Shown here one piece after another: positions 36,101 to 47,859 of a stretch of DNA of 64,000 nt (positions are counted from its first letter, which is position 1; each line of letters opens with the position of its first letter). A program made the position numbers and the translations under genes. Below the pieces are notes generated by a model. That model made no database searches. It was given only the letters and a program-made list of their open reading frames with translations, and was not told the DNA's origin. Origin of the DNA: Litoditis marina (taxonomy: Eukaryota > Nematoda > Chromadorea > Rhabditida > Rhabditidae); contig OZ038434.1 in assembly GCA_964036275.1 (NCBI GenBank), positions 8,761,060 through 8,825,059 on the forward strand, written 5' to 3'.

Positions 36101-39100
36101 TTTACTATAGATATTTTCAATAGGAAATATCCATAATAGAGAATTCCAATTGAAATTTTCTATGGTAATCAGTGGATCGCAGCAAAACTTGTAACCACCG
36201 GAATCGAACCTGCGACCTTGTGGTTATTAAGTGAGCACTCTACCACTGCGCCACGAGAGCACAAATCAGCGCAGACAACTGCGCATAGTTATACCGAAGA
36301 ATTGATGCCTCATTGACCGGTATATGAAGCTTCCCATCTCTCCAAAGAAATGTGTCACAATAGCGCAGCGGCTAGTGAGTCGGACTACAAAACTGAGGTC
36401 GCAGGTTCGAATCCTTTCACGGAATATTTTGTTCACATACTTCGCTAATATAAACTATGAATATTCCGTATTGAAATTATTCATAGTTAAAGGTGAAACT
36501 ACGTTTGTGAATAATTATTCTGGTTATGAAAAATTTCAATTGAAATTATTCATAATGGAAAATTTCAATTGAAATTATTCATAATGGAAAATCTCAATAC
36601 GAATTTTCCATATGAGTTTCTCTTATTGATAATTTCAATTGCTATTCTCTATGAGTACCAAACACGCTGTCCTCATAGAAAATTTGAAGAAATGCCTCAA
36701 ATCGGGTTTTCCTCTCAAACTGTAGCCTCTATATTTGTTTCACAGAAAGTGTTGTAAATCTGTAAAAAAGCCGAATTTTGTGAAAAGTTTGAAATTCGTC
36801 GTCTTATATCGTTTGTATTTTAACTATTTTCTGCTGTGTAGACTTGTAGTGTAGGGTGTAGTGGTCAATGATGGTAAACTTGTTAGTTTCACCAAACTGT
36901 TGTATTCGAGAACAAGATTACAGAAAACAATACAAAACATTTCAAAGTATTGCTGAACAGCCGAGCAGTTATAGATGGATGAACAACAAAACACACATGT
37001 TTTAAATCTGAGGAATAAGCAGTTGGTAAACTCATTACTCACCTGTACGAATGATTTATCAACTCCGCATACATTTAGATGCTCATTCAATTGGATCATT
37101 TGATTCCGGGTGGTTTACTTCCTCGAATAGATTGGATTGCTGGTACCAGCAGTGGGGGATTGCTCGGGCTCATGTTGGGAACTGGTACGTTAGTACGGTT
37201 ATGACAACACATTCCCAGCCTCGAACCCTGAATGAGACTTTTCGGAGGAATGGTCGTATAAGAACTTATATGGTTTCATTTCATTTCAGAGTTTAACTTT
37301 ATTACTTAGTTTTTGTTTTTTTCAGAACGTTCATTGAGTTCGGCACGGCGGTTCCACTTTGAGAACTGCTCAAACGTGTTCTGCGGCAACACAGTGGGTT
37401 TGAATGACATCAAAAATAGGAGCATTTCCTGGGTAGCTCATTCTGTCATTTAAATATATTTTCCCATTCCGTTGGTACAATTGTGAACGCAGGGCTCCTA
37501 ACCTAAGTTGGTCAATAACTATATAAGAACGTTTGTGGTGGCTTTATTCAGAAACTCAGGTTAAATTTTCTTGAAATGTGCCTAAAATTGGCAGACAAAT
37601 ATGTTTAGACCCAGTTTCCGAAACACGACGCCAGCGGGGTAGAAGAAGCCCTGAAGAGATGTTTCGGTGAAACCACACGGATGAGTGCGATCAAACACAA
37701 GAAGTTAGTATACACTTCGAGCTTCGACCTTTCAAAAAATTCAAAAAATTATAGTTTGTATTCACTCTAAAAGGTTACTAAAAACCCTTTGGATATCGAT
37801 ACGGTTTTAGCGTTATCGCAACTCTCTGCCGTGTTTTACATGGAAATACTAAAATACAGCACACAAGTGGTCACATCGTGAAAGTATAGCTCGACTCCCG
37901 TTTACTGTTAGTTATCCTTATATGACGCACAACCCCATTAACCTACCGTGAGCTAGGAAAAAATAGACATTGTATGTTGTAAACGACACATAGTCGTTTT
38001 TGTCGCACGTGAAGTTCACGCGAAGGCTCTCAAACTCAGGGGCCTTTTTTCAGAGTGATGGTCACAGTCGCCGATACCCGCAAGACCCCGGCAACCCTTA
38101 TTCTATTCCGTACCTACGCACCTCGCATCCCCAATCATCTAAAAGAAGAATATGGCTACTTGGACCCAGACCGAATTCCGATCTGGAAAGCTGGACGTTG
38201 TACATCGTGAGTGTTACGCATCTGTTACCGTAATTTTACAATTTATGCTCATATGGCGCGAGCGAAACATGTGCAAAGTGCAACATAATGTGTTCATTGA
38301 CAATTCATTATTTCTTCAATTTTCTCGGCCAAGTTTTCAAAATTGCGTAAGCGTACTATGGACGATGATCGTATAGTCACATCAAATAATCTTATTGTCC
38401 AGTTATTAGAACCAAATTGTCATTCAACCCCTTTTCTACTCCAAACAATTTATAATTATGATGCAGGGCAGCTCCGTACTACTTTGCCTCGTACAATGGT
38501 CTTTCGGACGGGGCAATAGTCGCCAACAACCCCACCCTTGCCCTTCTCACCGATTTCTACCAGTTTCACGAGCTGGAAGAGCAATATACTCGTGCTTCAG
38601 AGGAGGTATTCTGAATCTCATACTTCGAGTTGGAAGGTCTTTTGAGGATCTTGAATAAGACCTTAGAATAGGAAATTCATTTGACCTCGGCAAACCGTGA
38701 AAAATTACCTTGTATTAAGCAACTCGATTTTGATACTCTCGTTTCTTTAGGAAAACGCCTTTGTTCATTCTGATGAGATGTATTTGTCGTCACACGCACC
38801 GCGTAGTTCTCAACAAACATAGAACGATACCGAATAGTATGAGAATTACTTTCTCTTCTCGAATTGTCGAGAACGCCAATCTCATAAGGCCAGTTTTTAG
38901 AATGTCACTCGAGAGATGTCCAAATCCTCTCAACGTCCTTCTGTGGGTGTCGTTGTTTCGTTCGGAACTGGTCAGGTGGAGCCCAAAAACACGGACGGCA
39001 TTGATTTCAACCTAGAAACAATGACGAATGTAAGTTTCTACGTTAGAAGAGACCGAACAATGACCGTATCCGCAAAAGCGATGATTTCAATCAATCGAGA

Positions 39101-40820
39101 GGGGCGAAAGGAAACTCGCTCGTGTTTAGGCTGCTATTCAGAATATATCACCGTTGGTGAAATTGAAAGCGCATACATGTTTTTGTATGAATACCATTGA
39201 TTTGACACGTGTTTTGTCTGAAACTTGACTAGGTTTGGGACACTTGTCGCTTTTGTGACTAAGGTTAGCTACTTGAATTGAGATCGTCATTTGATCGTAA
39301 CGAGATTGTGTGTCGATTCGTAGAAAATCTATCTACATATTTTATAATCCCGTTCTATTTACTTGCAGGCAAACCCACTACAAATTGCGAAAACCGTGAT
39401 GGGTGTGTTCAATGGAGCGAAAAACGCACTTCATCTTCTACTGAGAGAGGTAGTTTTCTAAGAAGCACAATCAAGTATTACGCCATTAGAGTGTTCGATA
39501 ATAATAGGACGACCACTTACTTTTTTCCAATTTTTCTTGCTCAATTCTATCATGAGCACCATTTTCTGGGTTCTACCAATCTACAATACTTTTTCAAAGA
39601 CTTTAACATGATTTTGTAGATCCAAAACGTCATAGATCAGAAGATTGAATTCAGGTCACCGAATCACATGGCCAGCCCGTACGGTACGCTCGGGCCTGGT
39701 GTCATTCTATGAATGCGCCATATTATCGACTTTGTCCCAGACTCGATAAAGTGAGTACTGTACCTTGAACCTTCGTCCCATTAGGCTTGCTCTGGAAATA
39801 GGCTATTCCTCAGTTCTACGGAAATTCGTACACAACTTTTCCTATTTTCCAGTGCAGCACACTCGATTCAAACTATTTGAAGAATTATTTAAACTTTTGT
39901 CTCTCACCGGAATCGAACCTGCGAGCAAAAGATTCGTAGCTGTGCGCTATCCACTGCGCTACGAGATACATGACAAACAAGCTTTCTAATCGAGAAAGTG
40001 TGTTCGTACAGCGAAAATTGAGATATACAGTATCCTCCCGCCTTTCCGTTGGCGACGATCATGGATCAGTTCGACATGAACTATACACTGAAACATAGTT
40101 TAGACGTTCGGAAAAGCATTAACCAATAGTTAATCGAAGGAAAATACAATAGTGCAATTTGAGATCTAATTAGACCATTAGCAATCAAATTTATTTCGAA
40201 AATGTACAAAGTGTTTATATCCTCAGACAATTCCTCTGGACGTCACAGACATAGAGGAGATTGTCAACTTTGTATGGGAAACGGAGGTTGGTTTGTCGCT
40301 AGAAGGTCACATATATAGTAGAAGTAAGTGAATAAGTCAGAGGAAACATGAAGAAATATTGGACTGTGTGCATACACTACGTTTCCAATTTCAATTGGTT
40401 ATGTCTGAACGGCTATATAAGAAAGAGAATAAGTGAAGAACAATTAAAGCTAATAAAGGCACCGTTTAGAACACTTATCGCTCTCGCGTGAAAAGATGTT
40501 AGAATGTAGGACATATCTAAAAGTTCGCCATAACGTCTTACATACCAAAATATTAAATATAAGTTCCGTTTTCATATTGTACTATTTTCACAATCCCGAA
40601 ACCCACACGGCAACATACGCTCGTTTCCTTTCCAACACCTTTCCAGCTATACATTCGGGGTGAGGCTCACGAGGAACTGGAACAGTTAGCCTCTTTAATT
40701 GCTCGCAAACCCCTTCCACACAAAGCTGGTGCTCTGCCGACCACACTATCAAGCAATGGATTGAATGAAGTTTCTTCTGTTTCCTCGAACCCTTCGACGA
40801 GAGGAAGTTCAAGAAAATGA
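33108..40820 (+). CDS. PLA2G6-like patatin phospholipase, copy 1
   Basis: Fifteen exons join to 542 aa: 33108-33212, 34460-34603, 34974-35086, 35423-35472, 35718-35833, 37079-37184, 37326-37393, 37609-37703, 38054-38206, 38467-38605, 38901-39029, 39369-39449, 39655-39750, 40227-40286, 40647-40820. Residues 1-35 are Ser/Lys/Arg-rich. Residues 36-120 hold two to three ankyrin repeats (DEDGNTALHIAAM), against seven or eight in vertebrate iPLA2beta. The patatin domain has the DGGG glycine loop (165-168), nucleophile Ser200 in GTSSG and catalytic Asp331 in DGA, where the other complete copies have DGG. ILFRTYAPRIP, VGVVVSFGTGQV, AKTVMGVFNGAKNA and RYARAWCHSM match the group VI C-terminal core. Expected activity: Ca2+-independent hydrolysis of acyl chains from glycerophospholipids. 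AATAAA lies at 40852. Introns 1 and 5 carry inverted-repeat elements. Sequence shows an intact enzyme; the substrate is unknown. Confidence 0.9.
33523..33622. repeat. 29-bp tandem repeat block, left
   Basis: 3.4 units of CACAATTTTTCACACTTC...GGG occur at 33523-33551, 33552-33580, 33581-33609 and a partial unit to 33622. A second block with the same unit and orientation is at 33948-34020. Confidence 0.85.
33948..34020. repeat. 29-bp tandem repeat block, right
   Basis: 2.5 units of the same 29-bp sequence as the block at 33523-33622, in the same orientation. The two blocks look like a duplication separated by the foldback at 33672-33900. Confidence 0.85.
36190..36262 (-). repeat. tRNA-like sequence (SINE-type), minus strand
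   Basis: Read on the minus strand: CTCGTGGCGCAGTGGTAGAG (A-box-like), then GTCGCAGGTTCGATTCC (B box). It is not a functional tRNA, because the acceptor ends do not pair well. It lies inside the 35861-36809 element. Confidence 0.5.
36351..36424 (+). repeat. tRNA-like sequence (SINE-type), plus strand
   Basis: TAGCGCAGCGGCTAGTGAG (A box) and GTCGCAGGTTCGAATCC (B box) are tRNA-like. The acceptor pairing is poor, so a SINE-type relic is more likely than a tRNA gene. It diverges from the sequence at 36190-36262. Confidence 0.5.
39901..39968 (-). repeat. tRNA-like sequence in intron 13 of copy 1
   Basis: On the minus strand it reads CTCGTAGCGCAGTGGATAG, then CGCAGGTTCGATTCCGGTGA. It shares the GCGCAGTGG and CGCAGGTTCGATTCCGGTG blocks with the copy at 36190-36262, so both belong to one tRNA-derived family. 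Confidence 0.5.
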
Positions 40821-41133
40821 GAGATAGATATCAGAGAGAACATTTCAATTAAATAAATATATTTCCATCTTTCATTGAGTTTATTGGCTCGTTATGTTTG
40901 CGTCATATGTAAACTTTGTCGTTTCTCTGTAAACCCATATTTGGTCTCTTATGTTTTTGTTTGGAGCTGATATCTATCGAATCAGTTTCTCGAACCCCAA
41001 GGAGACATATTTTTTCTCCCGTTTGTTGACAGCTCCGTTTCCGGAAAGGTCTGGTTTCTCGGAAACAAGAAATTGGAGACAATTGCTGAGATTCATTTGG
41101 AATAAACTCCATTCCATAGTTTTTCTCCATCGA
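40821..41133. other. Short spacer between lipase copies 1 and 2
   Basis: Only 313 bp separate the stop of copy 1 from the ATG of copy 2. It holds the copy 1 AATAAA (40852-40857) and no obvious promoter motif. The proximity would allow read-through or an operon-like arrangement. Confidence 0.5.
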
Positions 41134-44100
41134 ATGAGGGCTAACCCATCCAGCTCTTCAAAAAGTCCTGACTCCAAGAGTGGTACCCACAGTCGCAAGA
41201 ACAAACCATCGTGTTCCAGAGAGAAAATATGCGAGGTAAGTTTATTTATGCTCTTATTTTCAAAAAAACATTAAACGGCTTCTCACGTTCATTTCACTAA
41301 TAAACCAAAACAATGTTTCAGAGAGCCTATATTTTTTTCTGAAAAAAACACGATCCAAAATCAAATTGGCACATCCTTTTGAATGACGAGAAACTTTTTA
41401 CTGTGTTATCAAAAATTAACAGTTACAAGTTCTCGTTGATGCAACCTAGTTTTCTGACCAAACTAGTTCAGGAGTTTTTCTGTTCCCATACTGAAGTTTT
41501 AATGAATGCGGCTCGTAGTGGAAATGAAGACACCGTGATGAAGTTGTACTTCAAATGTCTTGACTTGACCAAAACAGATGAGGATGGAAATACTGCACTG
41601 CATATTGCTGCTATGGTTAGTTTCCATCTGGATGAAAGGGGGAGGGGGCTGAATGGTCCGGGAGAAGCCCGATTCCCGAATAACTGTCAGAGTACTTGCT
41701 CACCACTCAGAATACTGGTGGTTGAATTTTTCGCTCCAATCACGTGCATATGGGTCAGTCAAATTGGAAATAGCAATAGAAATAGAGATAGAAACATTTA
41801 TTGAACCAAATATTCGTAAGAAATGTATTGATACAATAAAGCTCGTTAATGGAGACAACGTAAGAACCCACGAAATACCCAATCGAAAGAATACGGAATG
41901 CAGAATCTATTTCCACTCAACTAGAAACGTTAAAAGTGTGTTCCTCATCCGACCTGAATATTATTAGTTTGATCAACATATTTTCCAATAAATTGTCGAT
42001 TCAGAACGGTCATGCGCTGATATGTCGTCTGTTAGTTGTTCTGACCACCCCCATTATGCTTTGGCGTGTGACGAATAAGAAGGGTCTAAGGGCAGAACAA
42101 CTGGCCACCACTGAAAAGTCAGTTAAAAATATTTTTATGGTAAAATACGACCGTTGTTGAAACTAAACTCCTAAACCAGAAATTAAATTTTTCGACGTCT
42201 AGTACAAAGTCCTGTAGAACGCCACGTGAAAAATTGAAATTCGAAGAGAACAAGTTCAAGTCTCCCTTCTGAGACAGTTGAAACACATGGTGACAGTTTT
42301 AATGCCTCATATTGCGTGATTAATTCTTCGCTAAGAGTAGCACGATTTTCGCAGACATATTGGATCTACCTTCTTAAACTGTGATGAGTTGTTACCATTC
42401 ATGCGTGTTGAAAAAAGTGGTTCCAACAGATACAAATGAAACACGTTGTTCTGACATCGAATTAAAACTTCTTTATTTTCAGGATCCGGGCCGATTTACA
42501 TTGTTTGGAACACAAAAATCCTCGTACGCACTGTGAGTACCCTTCCAGTTCTCAACTTCACCTTTTGTTTTTCGTTTGTGGACTCCAGAAGTTCAGATGT
42601 TTTCTTATTACGACCTCCATTACTAAAAGGGTGAAAATGAAGAAGCGATACGTCTGGATATTTCTTCAACTATTTCATATTGGAAAAGAAGTTTTGTAGA
42701 ACCTAATGGCTACAACAACTCGGTTTCCCTTCGCGCGCAGCACAGAGCACCACGGAGATTAGATTTTTTACATCATTGCAGACTCTAAAAATTGTTATAT
42801 GCTATGCAACTGAGTGTTTAGGTGCCCAAGCTGTCTGTAACGATCGTATCGTGGAGCAAATGAAAGAATGGCCGGAAAACGCGAAACTTCTCTTTTCATT
42901 CGATGGGGGTGGAATGAAAGTTCTCATCATCAACCAGGTTATTTGCGCTGCTTTGCGCTTTTTCCGAATTTGTTCGGAAGTATTGATTGTCACCGTGGGT
43001 TAACTCAATTGTCTCTCGTAGTTTCAGAAATCTTTTTCGAAGTTTTCGGTCTATCTTGTTCTACTGGAGGGATTCTACTGGAGTTGCTGTTTTTTCACAG
43101 CAGCCGCTCAACCGTGGTCTAAGTTTCGACCGAGTAGTTCGATTACGTTGTTGAACATTTTCGACTACAGCTCATTTGGTTTTTTTTCAATTGGGTCTTC
43201 TCATGATACAATCTGTTCAGATCCTAGTTCACTTGGACAGTTTGGTACCTGGAGGTTTACTTCCTCGAATTGATTGGATTGGTGGAACCAGCAGTGGTGG
43301 ACTGCTGTCTCTCATGCTCGGGCAAGGTGGGTGTGTTATTAAGTAGCTCAATTTTGTACGGAAAATTGTGAATCGGTAATGTTTGCAGATCGTTCAATGA
43401 GCTCAGCACGACGATTTTTCCTGGAGAACGGCATAAAGACGTTTTGCGGAAACACTGTAAGTGATCAATTTATAGGAATTGACATGACAAAAGTGTAATT
43501 CATCTGTGTACACCGCAGTGACGTAAATTGTGATCTGCCCATGAGATACCAGTGCCTATAGATTGTATTAATGTGCACTAAGAAGGCAAGAAAAACGTGA
43601 AAAATGTTGTATCTATCCTCGAATCAGTTCTACGAGTAATTTGTGACAAGAACTTATTGTTGCGAGTAGTTACAACTAGTAGATATTGTTGTCACATATA
43701 ATTCTCAGACGAAGTTTCCGAAACACGATGTTCGCGGATTGGAGGACACAGGTAGACTGTGCTATGGCGTAAACGCAAGGATGAGTTCAATGCTCAACAG
43801 AAAGTCAGTTTTCTCTATCTCCATATCTGTCATATACAGTTGGAACTCCTCCAACTGTAGAGAATCTTTAGCACGCAAAATTCCAGGAGAGTACGAATGA
43901 GTATTCGAATAAAGATTACTTTGTTATTGTTTATTTTCGCGCTGTCGCATATTTCAAACAACGTTTTTCCACTACTTTTCTTTTGGAAGTGCGCTGAACA
44001 AAAACACGAAAGTAACTGTGATCAGAAACTGTAGCGATTCCGGTTTTCTCAAACAACATCTTTTCGAGAAATCTGATAATCCAAACCTTGAAATTTATTA

Positions 44101-47100
44101 CAGAATAATGCTCACCGTTGCGGATACTCGCAAGTCGCCGGCAGCTCTGATTCTCTTTCGATCCTATGCACCTCGAGTACCCGACCACGTGAAAGAAGAA
44201 TATGGTTACCTGGATCCCGATCGCATTCTCATCTGGAAAGCTGGACGTTGCACCGCGTGAGTGGTTTCCGTCGAATATTTTGATGATGATTTATTACGCA
44301 AATGAAAGCGTGAAAAATATGAAAAATAGGAATGAAAAAGTAAGAAGAAACCAGAAGTTGAGATACAACATTGGATAATACAGTCACAGAATGAAATATG
44401 AACACAATGCAGTAACGAGTACAGTAACACGATGTATATATAAAAGTTGTCACAAAAGTACAATCAGAAACTGAACAAGGTGTAACACAATGCATTAGAC
44501 TACGAATAATGGGAACTAACAGATACGTTCAATTCTAAACCTAGTTAACGGTTTCCAGCAAGTACCTTTTCATGCTTTTGACACATAGCGGCATTGTTTT
44601 ATTCTTGGTTATCTTCAAGTATTTCGAGCCAGCTCTTATAGTGAAAAACTGTGCTCTAGTTTTGAATTTCGGCGCACTGAAACGTAATTTCAAACTCGCA
44701 CCCCTTGTGCGCGAATTATCGAAGTTGTAGAAGTTTGATGCAGTGAGGCCTGATTGTTCGTTTACAATTTTGTGTACCATGATCAAGTCAAAAACTTTGC
44801 GTCGTTTTTCAAGTGAATGAAGACCTAACTTTCGGTTTCTAAACTCAGCGGACGGTATTTTGCAGTAGCTATAACCTCCTTGTCGCATGAACAACTTTCT
44901 AGTAAAGTCATTCTGCACCGATTCAATCGCTCTAACATACATTCTTTCGGAGTTGAAGACAGTACAACCACTTTCAACAAGCGGACGGATATATGTTTTG
45001 TAAACCTTAATCCATGTTAAGTTATTTTTCAATTTCAAACACTTGAACATATTAAATGTTCTTCTCTTTGCAGCAGCTACTATTCGCTTGCAATGATCGG
45101 CAAAGGTTAGACTACTTGTAATAGTGAAACCTAAGTCACGTACAGTTTCACAACCACCTATCATAGTTCCATTTACGGTGTACACATTCTTAGGATTTCT
45201 ACTACCAATGTGAAGCACTTTGGTTTTTTCCACTGACAAAGGTAACTCCCACTGAACCGACCAAGAATACATAGTGTCAATGGACTCTTGCAAATGTTCT
45301 CTACTTTCATTTTCTGAGAAATTTTGGTAGATTTTCGTATCATCTGCAAAAACCTTGCAACTTACTAAACCCGGTTTAAGAAGTAAACTGGGTACTTCGC
45401 AAGTGTAAGCACTGAATAGCAGTGGAGAGAGAGCCCCACCTTGGGGACTTGACGTCGAGCTTAGTTGTCGTCCAATGAGGCACGGGGTTGAGACGAAACG
45501 TAACCCTCCTCTTTATTCCAATCGCTCCAACATTTCGAATTCAAACTTGAAGTCATGCGTTTTTGTTTTATTTGGACGGCGTGCAAATGAAATTTGATTG
45601 TGTTTTTTATAAAGAAGTTCATCTGATGATTATAGGTTTGGTAAGAAGTCATCGAAACTTTTCACAGCTTGTAACCAAAGATCTTTTACAGATGTCCTAC
45701 TCTGATAAAATATTCAGTTGAGAGTTCATTGGCATGCTGCCAAGGTCTCATAGGGCATCGCAAGAGCCATGCACAGCTAGATAACTTGGTAACCTCTTGA
45801 AAATGAAATGTTTGTGTTTCAGAGCAGCTCCGTACTACTTTTCATCGTACAACGGTCTTTCTGACGGCGGCCTGGTGGCCAATAACCCCACTCTCGCACT
45901 TCTCTCCGATTTCCATCAATTTCACGAACTGGAGAAACAGCATGGGACTGCGTCGTCAGCAGAATTATCGGTAACTACCGAACTTTTGAAAATTTGTAAT
46001 TGCCAATCATTTCTAAAGCTAGCAAAGAAAACAAACAGAGTGAACGAAGATCAGACTATGAAAGTGGTATTGAATAATACTATATAATACTCTAGCATTT
46101 AATCTCTCAATTTATAATATTGACCTGGAAAAGAGAGTCGTAATGCTAATAATTATATATTCTCATTTCAAGAAAGGTAGGTCGAAGACGGAGGATTCCC
46201 AACAACGTCCCTCTGTGGGTGTCGTCGTTTCCTTCGGAACCGGTCAGGTGGCAGCGGAAAATACGGACGGAATCGATTTCAACATTCAAACATCGTCAAA
46301 TGTGAGTCTCAATGTGAATAAAAAGAGAATTAGAGATTCTACACTTGTTATTCAGCAAATCATTATCAAGCAATGTTTCAAAAGCTTGTTGAATGTATAG
46401 AGGTTTTTCATCGATTCAGTTTTGAGTGCTGTTGTGGATAGATTTTAGACACTTCAGTGTTGTGGACTAAAAACTAATGGAATAGTTACTACAGAGCAAC
46501 CTGTGGTTTGACTGTTTGTGAACTACTCATTTCAGGGAAGTCCACTAGATAACATTGCCAAAACTGTGATGGGAGTGTTCAATGGAGCAAAGAACGCGTT
46601 TCAGCTACTTTTGAAAGAGGTGGGTATACTAGATTGAGAACAACTCTGTATTCTGGTCATCGCACTGTTATGGACACCAAACTATTCATTTCGTATGGGT
46701 GGAGCTCTTCACATCGCCCAAGGCTTCTGAGTATCTTCGATCTACACTGTCTCTGTGAAATGCTGGCCGTTGGAATCTTTAATCACTCGCCCCTAATCTC
46801 GTAATTGAATATGGTATTCTCGGTGTTGATTGGTGAATAAAATCTTTATGATCTTTGGATTTTTTGAAAGAGAATATCGAGATTTGGAAGAGAATATGGA
46901 TAAACTCAGGTCACGGCTTCGGATGGTCAGCCCGTACGTTATGCTCGTGCGTGGTGTCATTCTATGAATACGCCATATTTCCGATTTTGTCCTCATCTTG
47001 AAACGGTGGGTCGATCGATATTTCCCTCTTTTATGATTTCCTATACAGGGCCATTACAAAGCCAGAAATAAAAAGAGTTGCGCTCTATATAAAAGAACAA

Positions 47101-47859
47101 AAACGATGATATTTGATGAATCTCGGTAATTGTACGATTATTGAAAATATTCCTTACAGAAACTTGAAATTTTTTATCTCAATCATTTTGATATCTTGTT
47201 TTGGTAATAACAAAATCATAGAAAAACGTTGAAAACAAAACTGGGTAACGAAAGTATGTTTGAAAAACAATTTATTGTTCTTAGGAAGTCGCCATGGACA
47301 ATACGGAAGTAGAAGCGCTGGTGAACCTGATGTGGGACGCTGAGGTGAGTGACTTCTTTCAAAAAATTCCGTTCTGATTACCAAAATAGTAACGCTTAGT
47401 TATTTTGTTTGAATGTTAAAAAACAATTTACTAAAGTGTTGATATTGTGAATACAGTGTATTTTTAGGATTTTTAGCGCAGAAGCTGGCAGCAAGCTCAC
47501 ATGTCTGACGAACCTACAGAGTTTGTAGAGAGATTGGAATTAAAGAGAAAACTATCAAAGATAGATAGAATGCTAAAGTGAAAACGAAAGAGAGAGAGGG
47601 AGAGAAAGTCGATACAGTGTGCTGATTAAATTGAGGGGGAAACAGAGGAGTTCATTGTTTTGAGGTTCACCGAGTTTCGTTTCAGTTGTATATTCGGTGT
47701 GAGGTGCAAGAAGAACTGGAGCAGTTGGCTGCTTTGATTGCTCGCAAACCACTTTCGAACAGCGTCAGTGGCGAAAGAGCAAAAGTGTCTCCTGGGGAAT
47801 CGGACGACGCATCTCCGAACTCGTTGAAAAGTCCGATGACAGAAAGTTCCAGAAACTAG
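41134..47859 (+). CDS. PLA2G6-like patatin phospholipase, copy 2
   Basis: Fifteen exons join to 545 aa: 41134-41235, 41472-41615, 42005-42117, 42483-42532, 42822-42937, 43221-43326, 43389-43456, 43709-43803, 44104-44256, 45823-45970, 46173-46301, 46536-46619, 46910-47005, 47285-47344, 47686-47859. Phases equal copy 1 throughout; exons 10 and 12 differ slightly in length. Residues 1-34 are Ser/Lys-rich, with ankyrin repeats to about residue 119. The patatin domain shows DGGG (164-167), GTSSG with Ser199 and DGG with Asp330. The C-tail holds SPGESDDASPNSLKSPMTES, whose SP motifs could be phosphorylated (inference). Exon 11 uses TTTCAAG as acceptor; the nearby TAG four codons on would break the frame. 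Intron 9 (1.57 kb) contains an antisense reverse transcriptase fragment. AATAAA is at 47907. The enzyme looks complete. Confidence 0.9.
44541..45500 (-). mobile_element. 5'-truncated non-LTR retrotransposon reverse transcriptase, antisense
   Basis: Minus-strand frame open from at least 45480 to the stop at 44541. It contains SPQGGALSPLLF, the catalytic box VFADDTKIY, then SWSVQWELPLSVEKTKVLHIG and RDLGFTITSSLTFADHC, and a C-terminal thumb with VYKTYIRPLVESG and NDFTRKLF. These are the palm and thumb motifs of CR1/Jockey-type reverse transcriptases. Endonuclease and N-terminal RT parts are absent. It sits in intron 9 of lipase copy 2, opposite to the host gene. The frame is still open, so the insertion is fairly young, but the fragment cannot be autonomous. 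Confidence 0.85.
45729..45743. promoter_or_regulatory. NFI-type palindrome TTGGCATGCTGCCAA
   Basis: An exact fit to TTGGCA-N3-TGCCAA, the consensus reported for nuclear factor I proteins including nematode NFI-1. It lies 80 bp before exon 10 of lipase copy 2. Two more copies are at 52702 and 57449. Confidence 0.45.

Larger units (their letters stand above)
35861..36809. mobile_element. Second ATATAAGACG-ended element, in intron 5 of copy 1
   Basis: Terminal inverted repeats of 57 bp (35861-35917 and 36753-36809) start ATATAAGACGACCAATTTC and differ at only a few bases. The interior is AT-rich with a 29-bp tandem pair at 36531-36588 (AATTTCAATTGAAATTATTC...), and carries two tRNA-like sequences pointing away from each other. 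There is no transposase. Its end matches that of the intron-1 element for the first ten bases. Confidence 0.75.

Noticed and set aside
38901..39015. Second-frame ORF at 38761-39015
   Set aside because: Out of frame with the conserved VGVVVSFGTGQV reading of lipase copy 1 exon 11, which all complete copies share.
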